Positions 1-11,431 are shown, counted from the stretch's first letter. The stretch is DNA of 64,000 nucleotides from Zea mays (GCF_902167145.1 NC_050103.1:181659625-181723624); one strand, 5' to 3'. Program-made: numbers and translations. The notes: generated from the sequence alone by a model not told the origin.

Positions 1-2223
1 ATGATATATTGTAGAAGGTTCATTAACTTTCCTAGGAGCATTAACAACATTTCTCCTAGGCATATTATGAATAACATTTCTCCTACCAACATTTCTGTCA
101 TTCACATAAGAAGAACTAGAAGCAAACATGGCATGAGAATCAAGGGCATTATATACATTACAACTCCTATAAGCATTTCTAGGTTGTCTTCTATCATAGT
201 ACATAAAGGCATGGTTCTTTTGCACACTACTAGCCATAGGGGCCTTCCCTTTCTCCTTGGTGGATATGGGAGTCTTATGGCTTGTCAAGTTCTTGGCTTC
301 CCTCTTGTAGCCAAGACCATCCTTAATTGAGGGGTGTCTACCAATCGTGTAGGCATCCCTTGCAAATTTTAGCTTGTCAAATTCATTCTTGCTAGTCTTA
401 AGTCGGGCATTAAGACTAGCTAATTCATCATTTAATTTGGAAATTGAAACTAAATGATCACTACAAGCATCAATGTCAAAATCTTTACACCTATTACAAG
501 TTTCAACAGTTTCTACACAAGAATTAGATTTACTAGCTACTTCTAGTTTAGCATTTAAATCATCATTAAAACTTTTTAACTTAGCAATAGTTTCATGACA
601 AGAAGATAATTCACTAGAGAGCATTTCATTCCTCTTAATTTCTAGAGCAAGAGATTTCTGAGCTTCTACAAATTTATCATGTTCTTCATACAACAAATCC
701 TCTTGCTTTTCTAAAAGTATATTTCTATCATTCAAGGCATCAATCAATTCATTAATTTTGTCTACCTTGGTTCTATCTAATCCCTTGAATAAGCATGAGT
801 AATCTATCTCATCATCATCACTAGACTCATCTTCACTTGAAGAAGCATAAGTACTAGTATTATGAATGCTTACTTTCTTCTCCCTTGCCATGAGGCAAGT
901 GTGACGCTCGTTGGGGAAGAGGGATGACTTGTTGAAGGCGGCGGCGGCGAGTCCTTCATTGTCGGAGTCGGACGAAGAGCAGTCCGAATCCCACTCCTTG
1001 CCAAGATGAGCCTCGCCCTTTGCCTTCTTATAGTTCTTCTTTTTCTCCCTCTTGTTCCCTTGATCCTGATCACTATCATTGTCGGGACAGTTAGCAATAA
1101 AATGACCAAGCTTACCGCATTTGAAGCATGAGCGCTTCCCCTTGGCTTTGGTCTTGCTTGGCTGTCCCTTGCGACCTTTAAGCACCGTCTTGAATCTTTT
1201 GATGATGAGAGCCATCTCTTCATCATTAAGTTCGGCCGCCTCAATCTGTGCCACCTTGCTAGGTAGCGCCTCCTTGCTTCGTGTTGCCTTGAGAGCAAGG
1301 GGTTGCGGCTCGTTGATCGGACCATTCAAGGCGTCGTCCACGTACCTCGCCTCCTTGATCATCATTCGCCCGCTAACGAATTTCCCAAGAACTTCTTCGG
1401 GCGACATCTTGGTGTACCTGGGATTTTCACGTATATTGTTCACCAAATGAGGATCAAGAACGATAAATGACCTTAGCATTAGGCGGACGACATCGTGGTC
1501 TGTCCATCGCGTGCTCCCGTAGCTCCTTATTTTGTTGATAAGGGTCTTGAGCCGGTTGTATGTTTGTGTCGGCTCCTCGCCCCTTATCATCGCGAACCGT
1601 CCAAGCTCGCCCTCCACCAACTCCATTTTGGTGAGCAAGGTGACGTCGTTTCCCTCATGAGAGATCTTGAGGGTGTCCCAGATCTGCTTGGCATTGTCCA
1701 AGCCGCTCACCTTGTGATACTCGTCCCTGCACAAAGAGGCTAGCAACACAGTAGTAGCTTGTGCATTTTTATGAATCTGTTCATTAATAAACACAGAGCT
1801 ATCTGAGCTATCAAATTTCATTCCACTTTCCACAATCTCCCAAATGCTTGGATGGAGAGAAAACAGGTGAGTACGCATTTTGTGGCTCCAAAATCCGTAA
1901 TCCTCTCCATCAAAGTGAGGGGGCTTGCCAAGTGGAATGGGGAGCAATTGAGCATTTGAACTATGCGGGATGCGCGAATAATCGAAAGAAAAGTTTGAGT
2001 TAACCGTCTTTCGTCTATCGTAGTCGTCGTCGTCCTTTTGGGAGGAGGAAGATTCGTCGCTGTCGTAGTAGACAATTTCCTTGATGCGCCTTGTCTTCTT
2101 CTTCCTCCCGTCTTTTCTTTTGTGGCCCGAGCCTGAGTCGGTGGGCCTGTCATCATTGGGCTCGTTGACGAAGGTCTCCTTCTCCTTGTCGTTGATCACC
2201 ATCCCTTTGCCCTTAGGATCCAT
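1..2223 (-). CDS. gag: Sirevirus copy 1 Gag polyprotein (partial, continues off left edge)
   Basis: The start codon is the complement of 2221-2223, giving MDPKGKG, the same start as Gag of copy 3 (53322). The frame reads open wherever I translated it down to position 1, about 741 codons, so no break is visible. It contains the UBN2-type Gag core ([18 protein letters not shown]), a CCHC zinc knuckle ([14 protein letters not shown], near 1090-1130) and a coiled-coil-rich acidic C-terminal half. Gag forms the virus-like particle and binds the element RNA. The C-terminus and the junction with pol lie outside the window, so intactness cannot be judged fully. Confidence 0.85.
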   Translation of the reverse strand, partial: MDPKGKGMVINDKEKETFVNEPNDDRPTDSGSGHKRKDGRKKKTRRIKEIVYYDSDESSSSQKDDDDYDRRKTVNSNFSFDYSRIPHSSNAQLLPIPLGKPPHFDGEDYGFWSHKMRTHLFSLHPSIWEIVESGMKFDSSDSSVFINEQIHKNAQATTVLLASLCRDEYHKVSGLDNAKQIWDTLKISHEGNDVTLLTKMELVEGELGRFAMIRGEEPTQTYNRLKTLINKIRSYGSTRWTDHDVVRLMLRSFIVLDPHLVNNIRENPRYTKMSPEEVLGKFVSGRMMIKEARYVDDALNGPINEPQPLALKATRSKEALPSKVAQIEAAELNDEEMALIIKRFKTVLKGRKGQPSKTKAKGKRSCFKCGKLGHFIANCPDNDSDQDQGNKREKKKNYKKAKGEAHLGKEWDSDCSSSDSDNEGLAAAAFNKSSLFPNERHTCLMAREKKVSIHNTSTYASSSEDESSDDDEIDYSCLFKGLDRTKVDKINELIDALNDRNILLEKQEDLLYEEHDKFVEAQKSLALEIKRNEMLSSELSSCHETIAKLKSFNDDLNAKLEVASKSNSCVETVETCNRCKDFDIDACSDHLVSISKLNDELASLNARLKTSKNEFDKLKFARDAYTIGRHPSIKDGLGYKREAKNLTSHKTPISTKEKGKAPMASSVQKNHAFMYYDRRQPRNAYRSCNVYNALDSHAMFASSSSYVNDRNVGRRNVIHNMPRRNVVNAPRKVNEPSTIYH

Positions 2224-2259
2224 CTCTTCGGGCGGTTAGTCCCTTTCTTGAAGAGAACG

Positions 2260-2271
2260 GCTCTGATACCA
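2260..2271 (-). promoter_or_regulatory. Primer-binding site of Sirevirus copy 1
   Basis: The complement reads TGGTATCAGAGC, the initiator-methionine tRNA complement used by plant Copia elements. It lies two bases inside the LTR boundary at 2274, as in copy 3 (53274-53285). Confidence 0.9.
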
Positions 2272-2273
2272 AT

Positions 2274-2693
2274 TGAGAGCACCTAGAGGGGGGGTGAATA
2301 GGTGATCATGTAACACTTCAAAAACTTAAGCCACAAAACTTAGTTAATTGTTAGCACAGTAATTTGCCAAGTGGCTAGAGAAGGATCTCAACACAACACG
2401 ATAACCAAGAGATATCAATCACAGAGATGGCACGGTGGTTATCCCGTGGTTCGGCCAAGACCAACGCTTGCCTACTCCACGTTGTGGCGTCCCAACGGAT
2501 GAGGGTTGCAATCAACCCCTCTCAAGTGGTCCAAAGACCAACTTGAATACCACGGTGTTGCTTTGCTTTTCTTAATCCCACTTGCGAGGAATCTCCACAG
2601 CTTGGAGCCTCTCGCCCTTACAAAAGATGTTCACAAAGAATCACGGAGCAAGGGAGGGATTAGCAACTCACACACGACACAAAGATCACAGCG
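2274..2693 (-). repeat. 5' LTR of Sirevirus copy 1, U5-side part
   Basis: Begins with TGAGAGCACCTAGAGG on the plus strand, i.e. the LTR ends ...CTCTAGGTGCTCTCA. It aligns with the equivalent parts of the LTRs at 14393-15736 and 51995-53271. It stops at the CACTA insertion; bases 2691-2693 (GCG) are the CACTA target duplication. Confidence 0.9.
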
Positions 2694-2708
2694 CACTACC
2701 GGAATCCG

Positions 2709-3060
2709 AGGCTTTGCCGAGTGTTGGCTTCTTTGCCGAGTGCCTTTTGTCGGGCACTCGGCAAAGAAAGCTTTGCCGAGTGCCGCACTCGGTAACGTTA
2801 GGCACTCGGCAAAGACAACTTTGCCGAGCGCTGAACACTCGGCACAGAACGGCACTCGGCAAAGACAACTTTGCCAAACACTCGGCAAAGTGGGCTCTCG
2901 GCAAACGGCCGTCAGCGGCCGTCCCAAAGCTGACGGCCGTTAGTCTTTGCCGAGTGTCATCCGTTGGCTCTCGGCAAAGAGATTCTCTACCGAGTGCCAC
3001 ATAGTAGGCACTCGGCAAAGCATACTTTGCCGAGTGTCATTCCTGGACACTCGGCAAAGT
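2709..3060. repeat. CACTA left subterminal repeat array
   Basis: At least a dozen copies of CTTTGCCGAGTG and its inverse CACTCGGCAAAG, often as inverted pairs around 10-20 bp spacers. In the superfamily these bind the TnpA-like protein to bring the ends together. A separate 13-bp inverted repeat (AACGGCCGTCAGC and its complement) sits at 2903-2941. Confidence 0.9.
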
Positions 3061-3102
3061 ATATTTTTATTTTTTTTTATTTTGTCTCTCGAAATTTTTG
3101 TG

Positions 3103-3950
3103 GTATGTTCCTACACTATGTAGACCTACATGTATCATTTGTGGACAATTTTAACAGAGTTTTCAATCGTTAGTAGATTTAGTTCGTTTATTTGAATTTC
3201 TTCGGAAAATTTAGATTTGAACTGTAGGTCACTCGAAACTTGGAAAACCGTGCATGCAAAAATGATATTCATGTTACTTAGCATTAGTTACGACCGATTC
3301 CAGGAGCGGACCAGAAACTTCGAGCAACATGCTCACTAAACATGGCCGTGAACTTGCCATACACATGTTTAAAAATTGTATAAAACACAAACAAAGTCAA
3401 AAAATCCTGAAACTTGTCCACGTGTCATGATATCATATGTACAGGCTGCGATAAAAATTTTAGAATGTTTGGAGAAAGTTGTAGGACACTATTTGTAGAA
3501 ACCTAGGAGAACTACACATGAAATCATAGAGTTTCAATGTAGTTCTCCTAGGTTTCTACACATAGTGTCCCACAACTTTCTCCAAACATTCTAAAATTTT
3601 TATCGCAGCCTGTACATATGATATCATGACACGTGGACAAGTTTCAGGATTTTTTGACTTTGTTTGGGTTTTATACAATTTTTAAACATGTGTATGGCAA
3701 GTTCACGACCATGTTTAGTGAGCATGTTGCTCGAAGTTTCTGGTCCGCTCCTGGAATCGGTCGTAACTTATGCTAAGTAACATGAATATCATTTTTGCAT
3801 GCACGGGTTTCCATGTTTAGAGTGACCTACAGTTCAAATCTAAATTTTCCGAAGAAATTCAAATAAACGAACTAAATCTACTAACGATTGAAAACTCTGT
3901 TAAAATTGTCCACAAATGATACATGTAGGTCTACATAGTGTAGGAACACA
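3103..3950. repeat. Large near-perfect palindrome (about 413-bp arms, 21-bp loop) inside the CACTA element
   Basis: The left arm 3103-3516 and right arm 3538-3950 are reverse complements with about ten mismatches by eye. The spacer is 3517-3537. The arms start in GTGTGTTCCTACACTATG and run through to TAGTTCTCCT at the centre. They carry no convincing reading frame. Weaker similarity between the arms continues outward into the A/T-rich flanks and subterminal motifs. Transcription across it would give a long hairpin RNA. Confidence 0.93.
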
Positions 3951-3993
3951 CTACAAAAAGTTTGGTTGCCAAATATAAAAAAATAAAAAATAC

Positions 3994-4258
3994 TTTGCCG
4001 AGTGCTGCCCAGTTAGCACTCGGCAAAGACAACTTTGCCGAGTGCCTGTCCTTGGGCACTCGGCAAAGTCTGTACAACACATCTTTGCCGAGTGCTCTAC
4101 AGCTAGCACTCGGCAAAGGCGACTTTGCCGAGTGCCTGAGATCCAGCACTCGGCAAAGGCGACTTTGCCGAGTGCCCGAGATCCGACACTCGGCAAAGTT
4201 TATTTTTTAATTTTTAAAAATCTTTGCCGAGTGCCGGATCGCGGGCACTCGGCAAAGA
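3994..4258. repeat. CACTA inner left subterminal repeat array
   Basis: A second block of paired TTTGCCGAGTG / CACTCGGCAAAG motifs on the far side of the large palindrome. There are five inverted pairs with short A/T-rich or unique spacers. Confidence 0.88.
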
Positions 4259-4320
4259 ATGTTTTAATAGCGTTACAGCGCCCGCACTCCCTGTCTCTCT
4301 CTCTCACTCTCACTTTCTAA

Positions 4321-4566
4321 ACGGCCGCCACCCGCCGTCGCCCGCCGGAGCCCGCCGTCGCCCGCCGGAGCCCGCCGTCGCGACCGCCGTAGCGCCCGCT
4401 GTCGAGCCCGCCGTCGAGCCCGCCGTCGCGCCCGCCGGAGCCCGCCGTCGCCCGCCGGAGCCCGCCGTCGCGACGCTCGAGCCGCCCGCCGTCACGACGC
4501 TCGAGCCGCCCGCCGTCCGCCCGCGCCGCGCAGTCTGCCCGCTCGCCGCCGTCCGCGCCGCAGCAG
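4321..4566 (+). other. GC-rich low-complexity leader of the CACTA transposase gene
   Basis: Repeats of CCCGCCGTCGCCCGCCGGAG and shorter forms, ending at CAGCAG followed by a good splice donor GTACGT (4567). Further possible acceptors occur at TTTGCAG near 4898 and 4973. I read it as 5' untranslated exon sequence rather than coding, because frames here are simple Pro/Ala/Val repeats. 4567-5210 holds likely leader introns and small exons and nothing else I recognise. Confidence 0.5.
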
Positions 4567-5210
4567 GTACGTATGTTGATATACATAAGTAGTTCCATTT
4601 GTTGATATATATGCAATAGAGAATATATATGCACTAATTCACATTTGTTGATATACATAAGTAGTTCCACTTCACAATAAAAGCGATAGTAGCACAGTAG
4701 CGCAGTACGTATAAAGTTTCTATATAATGTTTGTGTGGCGATAGATATGATTGTGTAGGGGTCCTAGTTTTAGTTGTATGCCGATTAGATATGATTGTGT
4801 GATGGTGGATATGAATGTCGATTAAATGTGATTGTCGGCCATCGTGTCGTTGATATATGTGTGAATGTCAGCCATCGTGCTGTTAATTTTATTTGCAGGT
4901 TTTGGAAACCTCCCCGTGCAGGGGAGGTGCTGCCGAATTTTTTTGTTGACATACTTGTTTATTTTTTTTGCAGAGGTCTTCCTAGCCGCTGCGGGTCTGC
5001 CTCGCGTCGCCACTGCACCGACCCGCCACAGCCCCACTAGCCTGACTCCACCGCCACCCTAGGTATAACCTCTACATCCGCATCATGGTCGTAGATCACG
5101 TAACCCTGTTAGGCGTCTCCCGTTCGAAAGAGATACGGTATAGATATGCAGATCTTTGCATATCTACAAATGTATCAGTTTCGAATTGTCCACGTTTTTT
5201 GGACAGCCTG

Positions 5211-5404
5211 CGGTTGCGTAGATGGTGTTAGTTTCCATGCTCTACTCCGGTCCGAGATAGAGTTTCGGCGTCACCTCCCTGTTGTTCTCCGGACAGTACA
5301 CTCTCCCTGTCAGGACGTGTATCCGGAGAACAGCGGGTAGGTGCTGCCGAAATTTTATCTCGGATCGGAGTAGAGCATGGAAACTAACTCCATCTACGCA
5401 ACCG
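5211..5404. repeat. Second inverted repeat (about 85-bp stem) just upstream of the CACTA transposase
   Basis: 5211-5269 (CGGTTGCGTAGATGG... to TTTCGGC) is the reverse complement of 5346-5404 with four or five mismatches. Pairing continues inward through CACCTCCCTG/CGGGTAGGTG and TTCTCCGGA/TCCGGAGAA to a loop of about 25 bp. It lies 100 bp before the transposase start, in the leader. Confidence 0.88.
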
Positions 5405-5506
5405 CGGGTGGGATTAGGACCTATCATCACCTATTAGAAGGTAGGAACGTAGTGTACATGCATTACATGTCTATATTAAACTATACTCGGTTATATATGT
5501 TAGAGG

Positions 5507-8500
5507 ATGGAGGACCGTGAGTGGATGTACACGGGCCGCGTTCGACGTAATGATGTCACCCCAGAATGGATTAGGAAGACCGATGCTTTCGTGGAACGGA
5601 CATATGGCGAAGCTGCTAAAGGAGCTAGCCTAGTCCCTTGTCCGTGCAGCAAATGTGACAACCGGAAAAGAAAACCAAAGAAGGCCATGGTAGAACATAT
5701 TTGGAAGAATGTATTTACGCCGGACTATACTCGGTGGATCTTCCATGGTGAAGCGCATCGCACGAGAGAGGAGGTGGTGAGACAACGCGTCGAGGATTAT
5801 GATGCTGATGCCGGGGTAGCGGACATGTTGAACGACTATCACGAGGCACAGTTCGCCGAAGGATGTACGGAGGACGAGCCAGAGGCGACCGCAAAGGCAT
5901 TCTACGACATGTTTGACGCGGCACAGAAACCCCTTCACGGCAAGACAAAGGTTTCTCAACTGGATGCCATTGGGCGTATAATGGCGTTCAAGTCGCAGTA
6001 TAGCATGAGTCGAGACGCCTTCGATGGTTTGTTGACAGTTATTGGCAGCCTGCTTCCGGAGGATCACGTTCTCCCAAAGAGCATGTACGAGGCACAGAAA
6101 CTCCTTCGTGCACTCAAGATGACGTATGAGCAGATACATGCTTGTCCGAAGGGCTGCGTCCTATTTAGGAAAGAACACACTGAGGCAAAGTATTGTCCGA
6201 AGTGTAAATTGTCTAGGTTCATGGAGGTAGACTCTGGTGATGGACAGAAGAGGCAGCTCGACATCCCCGTGACAATCCTACGCCACCTTCCGTTCATACC
6301 GAGGATCCAGCGTCTATACATGACAGAGGAATCCGCGAAACAGATGACATGGCACAAAAAAGGCAAACGATACAATCCTGACAAGATGGTTCACGCATTC
6401 GATGGTGAAGCATGGACCCACTTTGATGTCATTCACCATGAGAAAGCTAAAGAGGCTCGTAATGTTCGTGTTGCGCTGGCCATAGATGGGTTCAATCCCT
6501 ATGGAATGACCGCTGCCCCATACACATGTTGGCCTGTGTTCGTTATCCCCATCAATCTCCCCCCCCGGCGTATGCTTTCAAAGACAGAACATATTCGTGT
6601 CGTTGATAATTCCTGGACACCCGGGGAATAAAATGGGCGTGTACATGGAGCCTTTGATTGATGAATTGGTCCGTGCTTGGGAGGAAGGGGTATGGACGTA
6701 TGACCGAGCTACGAAGACAAACTTCAAAATGCATGTTTGGTACCAGTACTCCATGCATGACTTTCCGGCGTACGGGCTATTTTGCGCCTGGTGTGTTCAC
6801 GGTAAGTTCCCATGCCCAGTTTGCAAGGAAGCTCTTAGGTTCATTTGGTTGAAGAAGGGTGGCAAATATTCGTCATTCGATAAACATCGACAATTTCTCC
6901 CTCCTGACCATGCATTCCGACTAGACATCAAGAACTTTACGAAAGGTGTCGTGGTGACAGACCGCCCACCTGCAATGATGACTGGTGCCGAAGTTCGCGA
7001 AGAGATAGATGGTCTCGTGGCCAACCCAGAAGGTGGTTTTGTGGGATATGGTGAGCAACATATGTGGACACATAAGTCGGGACTGACTCGGCTCCCCTAT
7101 TATGATGACCTGCTCCTTCCACACAACATTGACGTGATGCACACTGAAAAGAATGTCGCCGAGGCACTTTGGGCAACAATTATGGAGATTCCTGATAAGT
7201 CAAAGGATAACGTAAAGGCAAGAGTGGATCTGGCAGAGTTATGTGATAGACCAAACCAAGAGATGAAGCCGCCTAGTGGTGGTAAGACATGGAGAAGGCC
7301 TAAGGCCGATTTCGTCCTGAGCAGGGCCCAGAGGAAGGAAGTACTAGAGTGGATCAAGATGTTAATGTTCCCTGATGGGTATGCAGCTAACCTTAGTAGG
7401 GGGGTGAACTTATCTACTCTGCGAGTCTTAGGGATGAAGAGTCATGACTTCCACATATGGATTGAACGAATTCTTCCGGCGATGGTTCGAGGCTATGTCC
7501 CTGAGCATGTCTGGCTAGCGCTTGCAGAGTTGAGCTATTTCTTCCACCAGCTTTGTGCAAAAGAGTTAGCTCGGACCATGATTGCAGACTTGGAAAGGAT
7601 GGCACCCGTGTTACTATGTAAGCTGGAGAAGATCTTTCCACCTGGCTTCTTCAATCCGATGCAGCATTTGATTATTCATCTCCCGTATGAGGCACGAATG
7701 GGGGGGCCCATGCAGGGACGTTGGTGCTATCCAATCGAGAGATGTCTAAAGACTATCCGAAAGAAATGTAGAAATAAATGCAAAATCGAGGCTTCCATTG
7801 CAGAGGCATACATACTGGAGGAGGTGTCAAACTTCACAACAACTTACTATGGTGACAAACTGCCGAGCGTGCATAATCCACCCCCTCGTTACAATGATGG
7901 CGACAATGAATCGAACCTCAGCATTTTTCGAGGGCAACTCGGAAGCGCAAGTGGTTCGACCACCAAGACCCTGAGACATGAAGAGTGGCGCCATATCATG
8001 CTATATGTATTGACCAACCTTGAAGAGGTGACGCCATACATGGAGCAATTTATTCATGAATTCTGGCGTCGATCAAGGGACCCAACTCCACAGGAATATG
8101 ATACCCTTCTTCGAAAGGGTGCGGGAAATGGATTGCCCGATTTCATTTCCTGGTTTAAACGTAAGGTACGTGCTTAGTTTGTCATTTGAAGTTGCTCTTA
8201 CGTGCGAATAATATAACAATCTAGCGTGTTTGAACTTGCAGGGCCAAAGAGAGCCGTCTATGAGTGCCGAGTTGAGACAAGTAGCCAATGGCTTTGCCTA
8301 TAGGGTCAGGAAATTTTCTGGGTATGACGTCAATGGATACCGTTTTCGCACAACAAGCTACGACCAAAGTCGGCCCAATCGAAAAACCACGTGTTCTGGA
8401 GTCTATACGCCCGGGCTTGACGAGGTCGAGTATTATGGAAGAATTGAAGATATATATGAACTCAAGTTTTATGGTTCCAAACCTCTTACTCCAGTGATAT

Positions 8501-9021
8501 TCAAATGTCATTGGTTTGACCCTGAAGTTACGAGACGGACACATTCTAATCTTGGGCTAGTCGAAATTCGACAGGATTCCACCTTACCAGGAGACGATGT
8601 CTATATTGTGGCCCAACAGGCCACACAAGTGTATTATCTTCCATATGCGTGCCAAACGAAACAACATCTTAAGGGTTGGGATGTTGTGTATAAGGTATCA
8701 CCGCACGCTAAATTACCTGTTCCAAACGATGAAGATTATAACTTAGACCCGGACACATATGACGGAGAGTTCTTCCAAGAAGATGGGCTCGAAGGGCAAT
8801 TTGAGATAGACTTAACCGAAGCGATCGGAATGGGAGTAGATATTGAAATGGTTGTTGATGACGAGGATGATGAGGTGCAAAATGAGAATGACTTAGAAAT
8901 ACTTGAAGGCAATGCCAATGACGAAATTGCGCCTTCAGATGATGTCGACTATGAAATGGTTGATAGTGATGATGACACTTATGATCCGGCTAACCCGGAC
9001 ACATATGAAGATTATTTTTAA
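5507..9021 (+). pseudogene. CACTA TNP2-type transposase, one frameshift
   Basis: This is the catalytic transposase of the element. The start is ATG at 5507 (MEDREWMYTG). First comes a transposase-associated domain with PCPCSKC, about residues 1-80, then the TNP2 core (KYCPKCKLSR; WPVFVIPINLPP). Next is a DUF4218 segment (ELSYFFHQLCAKEL, near 7530), and after a small intron (8166-8241, GTACGT...TTGCAG, phase 0) a DUF4216 segment (FKCHWFDP, near 8500) and an acidic tail ending at 9021. The reading frame changes at a run of eight C (6559-6566): the upstream frame stops at 6631, while the conserved sequence continues in the next frame from there to 8165. A run of seven C would keep one frame. No other break was seen, so the lesion is recent, or an error or slippage site. 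Confidence 0.9.
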
Positions 9022-9123
9022 TCGATGTAATGCTATATTTCATTTATTTTGCATATGTTTCTAAATACATATTTTTTATCTGTGCTTAATTGTTTACTCT
9101 TAATTGCAGGTTGTTGGACAAAG

Positions 9124-11133
9124 ATGGTGGGCGGTGGGACGAGGACGAGGAGGGGGAGGGGGAGGAGGAGCACCCGTAGGACGGAGGAGCAGGCGCAGCA
9201 GGACGACGCCGTATAGCAGCAGGTGGAGCAGCAAGCCGCTGTCGATGCGGCACAGCAGGACGACGACGATGCGGCGCAGCAGGACGACGACGACGACGAC
9301 GCCCCTCAGCAGGACGTCTCAGGTTCTGGCTCCTCAGGTTCGAGGAGTATCTACCTGCGAGGTCCCGCGAGCCTCCCTAAGCGACCCATACTTCATGACA
9401 GACGTCCGCTGATACGACCCGATGGAGAGAGGTAGGTAACTTTAGATATTGTTGCTGCCTTTTCATATTATATGTTCAAATTAATAATAGAAACTAATAC
9501 TTCATCTTAATCACTTGGACAGGTCTTGGATGGTTTTGGAGACTGCAGGGGGTCACGGCCGCAACCCAATGGCATCCTGGGCCTTCTATGCCGGGAACAC
9601 TTCCCTGGACTTGTCGAGTACGCCGGAGTGACGAGCCCAGCATACACCTTCGACCACTACGCCGTCGCCCCCGATGCAGTAGATCGGGACGGCAGACAAT
9701 TCAACAACAAGGCAGAGCGGGTGAAGCAAGAGCTGTGGGTAAGTCTTCCTCGCACTATATTGTTTAATAAGTCGCATTTGTTGCATATTCTTGAAATAAT
9801 GTATGGATACATCGTCTTTGTATGTAGGATTTCTTCAGGTGCGATGCTGGATACGAGGCCAGGGCGGATGTGGTGTCTACGACATGCTGTAAGAAGCTCG
9901 TCGTGGACATGCACTACGAGGCGCGCATCCAGGCCATCGTCACTTACCACGGCTCCGTCCTTGGGGAGAAGGTGAACAAGAAGGACGCCCGAACCATGTC
10001 GTTGACTCCGGACCAGTACTTGCAGGTAAATACAAAACTTTATTATTGGTACTAAATATGGTTATTTTTTTCTTCTGATATGCTGTGTACTTATATTTTT
10101 TTAGATGATTCCTCATTGGTGCGCCGCGCATCCTGAGTGCTGGGAGCAGATGGTGCAGAGGTGGTGCTCGGCTGAGTGGGATGAGGCGCACAACGCTAGC
10201 CGGGAACAGCGTTTGCTGATGCAAGGTCCCTCCCACCATCAAGGCAGCCGCAGCCTGGGCAAATACGCGGAAGCATGGGTACGCGCTCTTTTTTATTTAG
10301 GTATATAACTTTCGATTAGACATGATTTCTAACCATCTCGTTGGTTTTCTCGCAGTCGGCGGCACATGGTGGCGCGCCTTGCTCCACGTTCTCGGCATAT
10401 GCCATGGCCCACAAGGGGAAGGCGACGTCCGACGTCACCTACAACCCGGATGACGGGCCCGAGGCGTACACCAACCCTGCCATCCACAGCCGACTCAGTG
10501 AGTACACCGCCATGGCCAAGGAGGTCCATGGGCCAGATTACGATCCGAGGACCGAGGACATCGACGGAGATGTCCTCATGAGGGTCGGAGGAGGCAAGAG
10601 GCATGGGCGGTACTGGATTGCCAACGGGGCAATCGACTCGTCCTCCACTCCCACTCTCTCTCAGGTGCGAGCAAGGAGCACGAGCGCGAGCCCAGCCATA
10701 CGACCTCGGCAGGACACCTCACAGCATCGTATCCAGCAACTCCAGGTTATTCCTTATCTATTCATCGTTCATTGATTTTTATATATCTTCTCTTTGCATT
10801 ATCGTAACATTAGGGCGAAATATTACAGACTCAGCTAGATGATGAGAGGAGGCAACGTGAGGAGCTAGAGAAGAGGATGGCGGAGATGTTCGCGTACATG
10901 CAGAGCCTTGGCGCCGCACAGGGTCATGCTCCACCACCTCCGTTGTTCCCTGCAGCTGACCCTACAGAGTTCACTACTCCTGTGAGTATCAAAATTTTAG
11001 TACTGCATGATATATATTCATATGTTCTCACACATACAATCTGTTCTCTGTGCAGGGTCAATCGGCGGCGTCGAACAACCCTCATGCTTCGTCCAGCCCT
11101 TCGCCGAACCAGTCCAGATGCCCACCTCGTTGA
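9124..11133 (+). pseudogene. CACTA second gene, Transposase_24 (Ptta/En-Spm, TnpA-like), broken
   Basis: I fitted seven exons: 9124-9431, 9523-9738, 9828-10025, 10105-10278, 10356-10745, 10829-10981, 11056-11133. All have GT/AG junctions and compatible phases. The product has an acidic, Gln/Asp-rich N-terminus, then a core typical of the family (FDHYA, NKAERVKQELW, DMHYEARIQAI, HPECWEQMVQRW, MAHKGKATSDV, GGGKRHGRYWI). It ends in a short coiled coil (DDERRQREELEKRM) and a Pro/Ser-rich tail. Two lesions are visible: an in-frame TAG at 9214-9216 where the surrounding Gln repeats suggest CAG, and a one-base loss near 9567-9570 that shifts the frame between GRNP and GILGLLC. The family protein binds the subterminal repeats and supports excision. 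Confidence 0.85.
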
Positions 11134-11430
11134 TGATTTGTTTTGTGATGATCCAGACTTACCTTTATGAGTGTTGGTGATGTTTGTTACACTTTATCTT
11201 GTGAGATACTTGGTGATGTTAGTGATGATGCAGACTTGTATCTGTTTTGTGATGATCCTGACTTTAGTGAGACTTGTGATCTGTTTTGTGAGACTTTGTG
11301 ATATATATGGTGTTGATGATAAATGTGTTCATTCTGTGATGTGCTTGATATATAATGTGATGTGAATGATATATATCTTTTGTTTGTTTGGATGGAACAA
11401 CAAAAGCAAATAAAAAAGGGACATTCTGGT
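11134..11430. other. CACTA 3' untranslated region
   Basis: TG-rich sequence with imperfect repeats of TTTTGTGATGATCC/GACTT and no plausible reading frame. It lies between the second gene and the right subterminal array. Confidence 0.6.
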
Positions 11431-11431
11431 C

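Noticed and set aside
2506..3173. Overlapping frames of 69-145 codons on both strands with repeated LCRVP, TRQRQ and HSAK peptides
   Set aside because: They translate the TTTGCCGAGTG subterminal repeats in several frames. They overlap a CACTA end and an LTR and match no domain. The same holds for 3931-4320 and 11329-12080.
4321..4592. Ala/Pro/Val repeat protein in the CACTA leader
   Set aside because: It arises from CCCGCCGTCG tandem repeats and is followed by a splice donor. Leader sequence is more likely.
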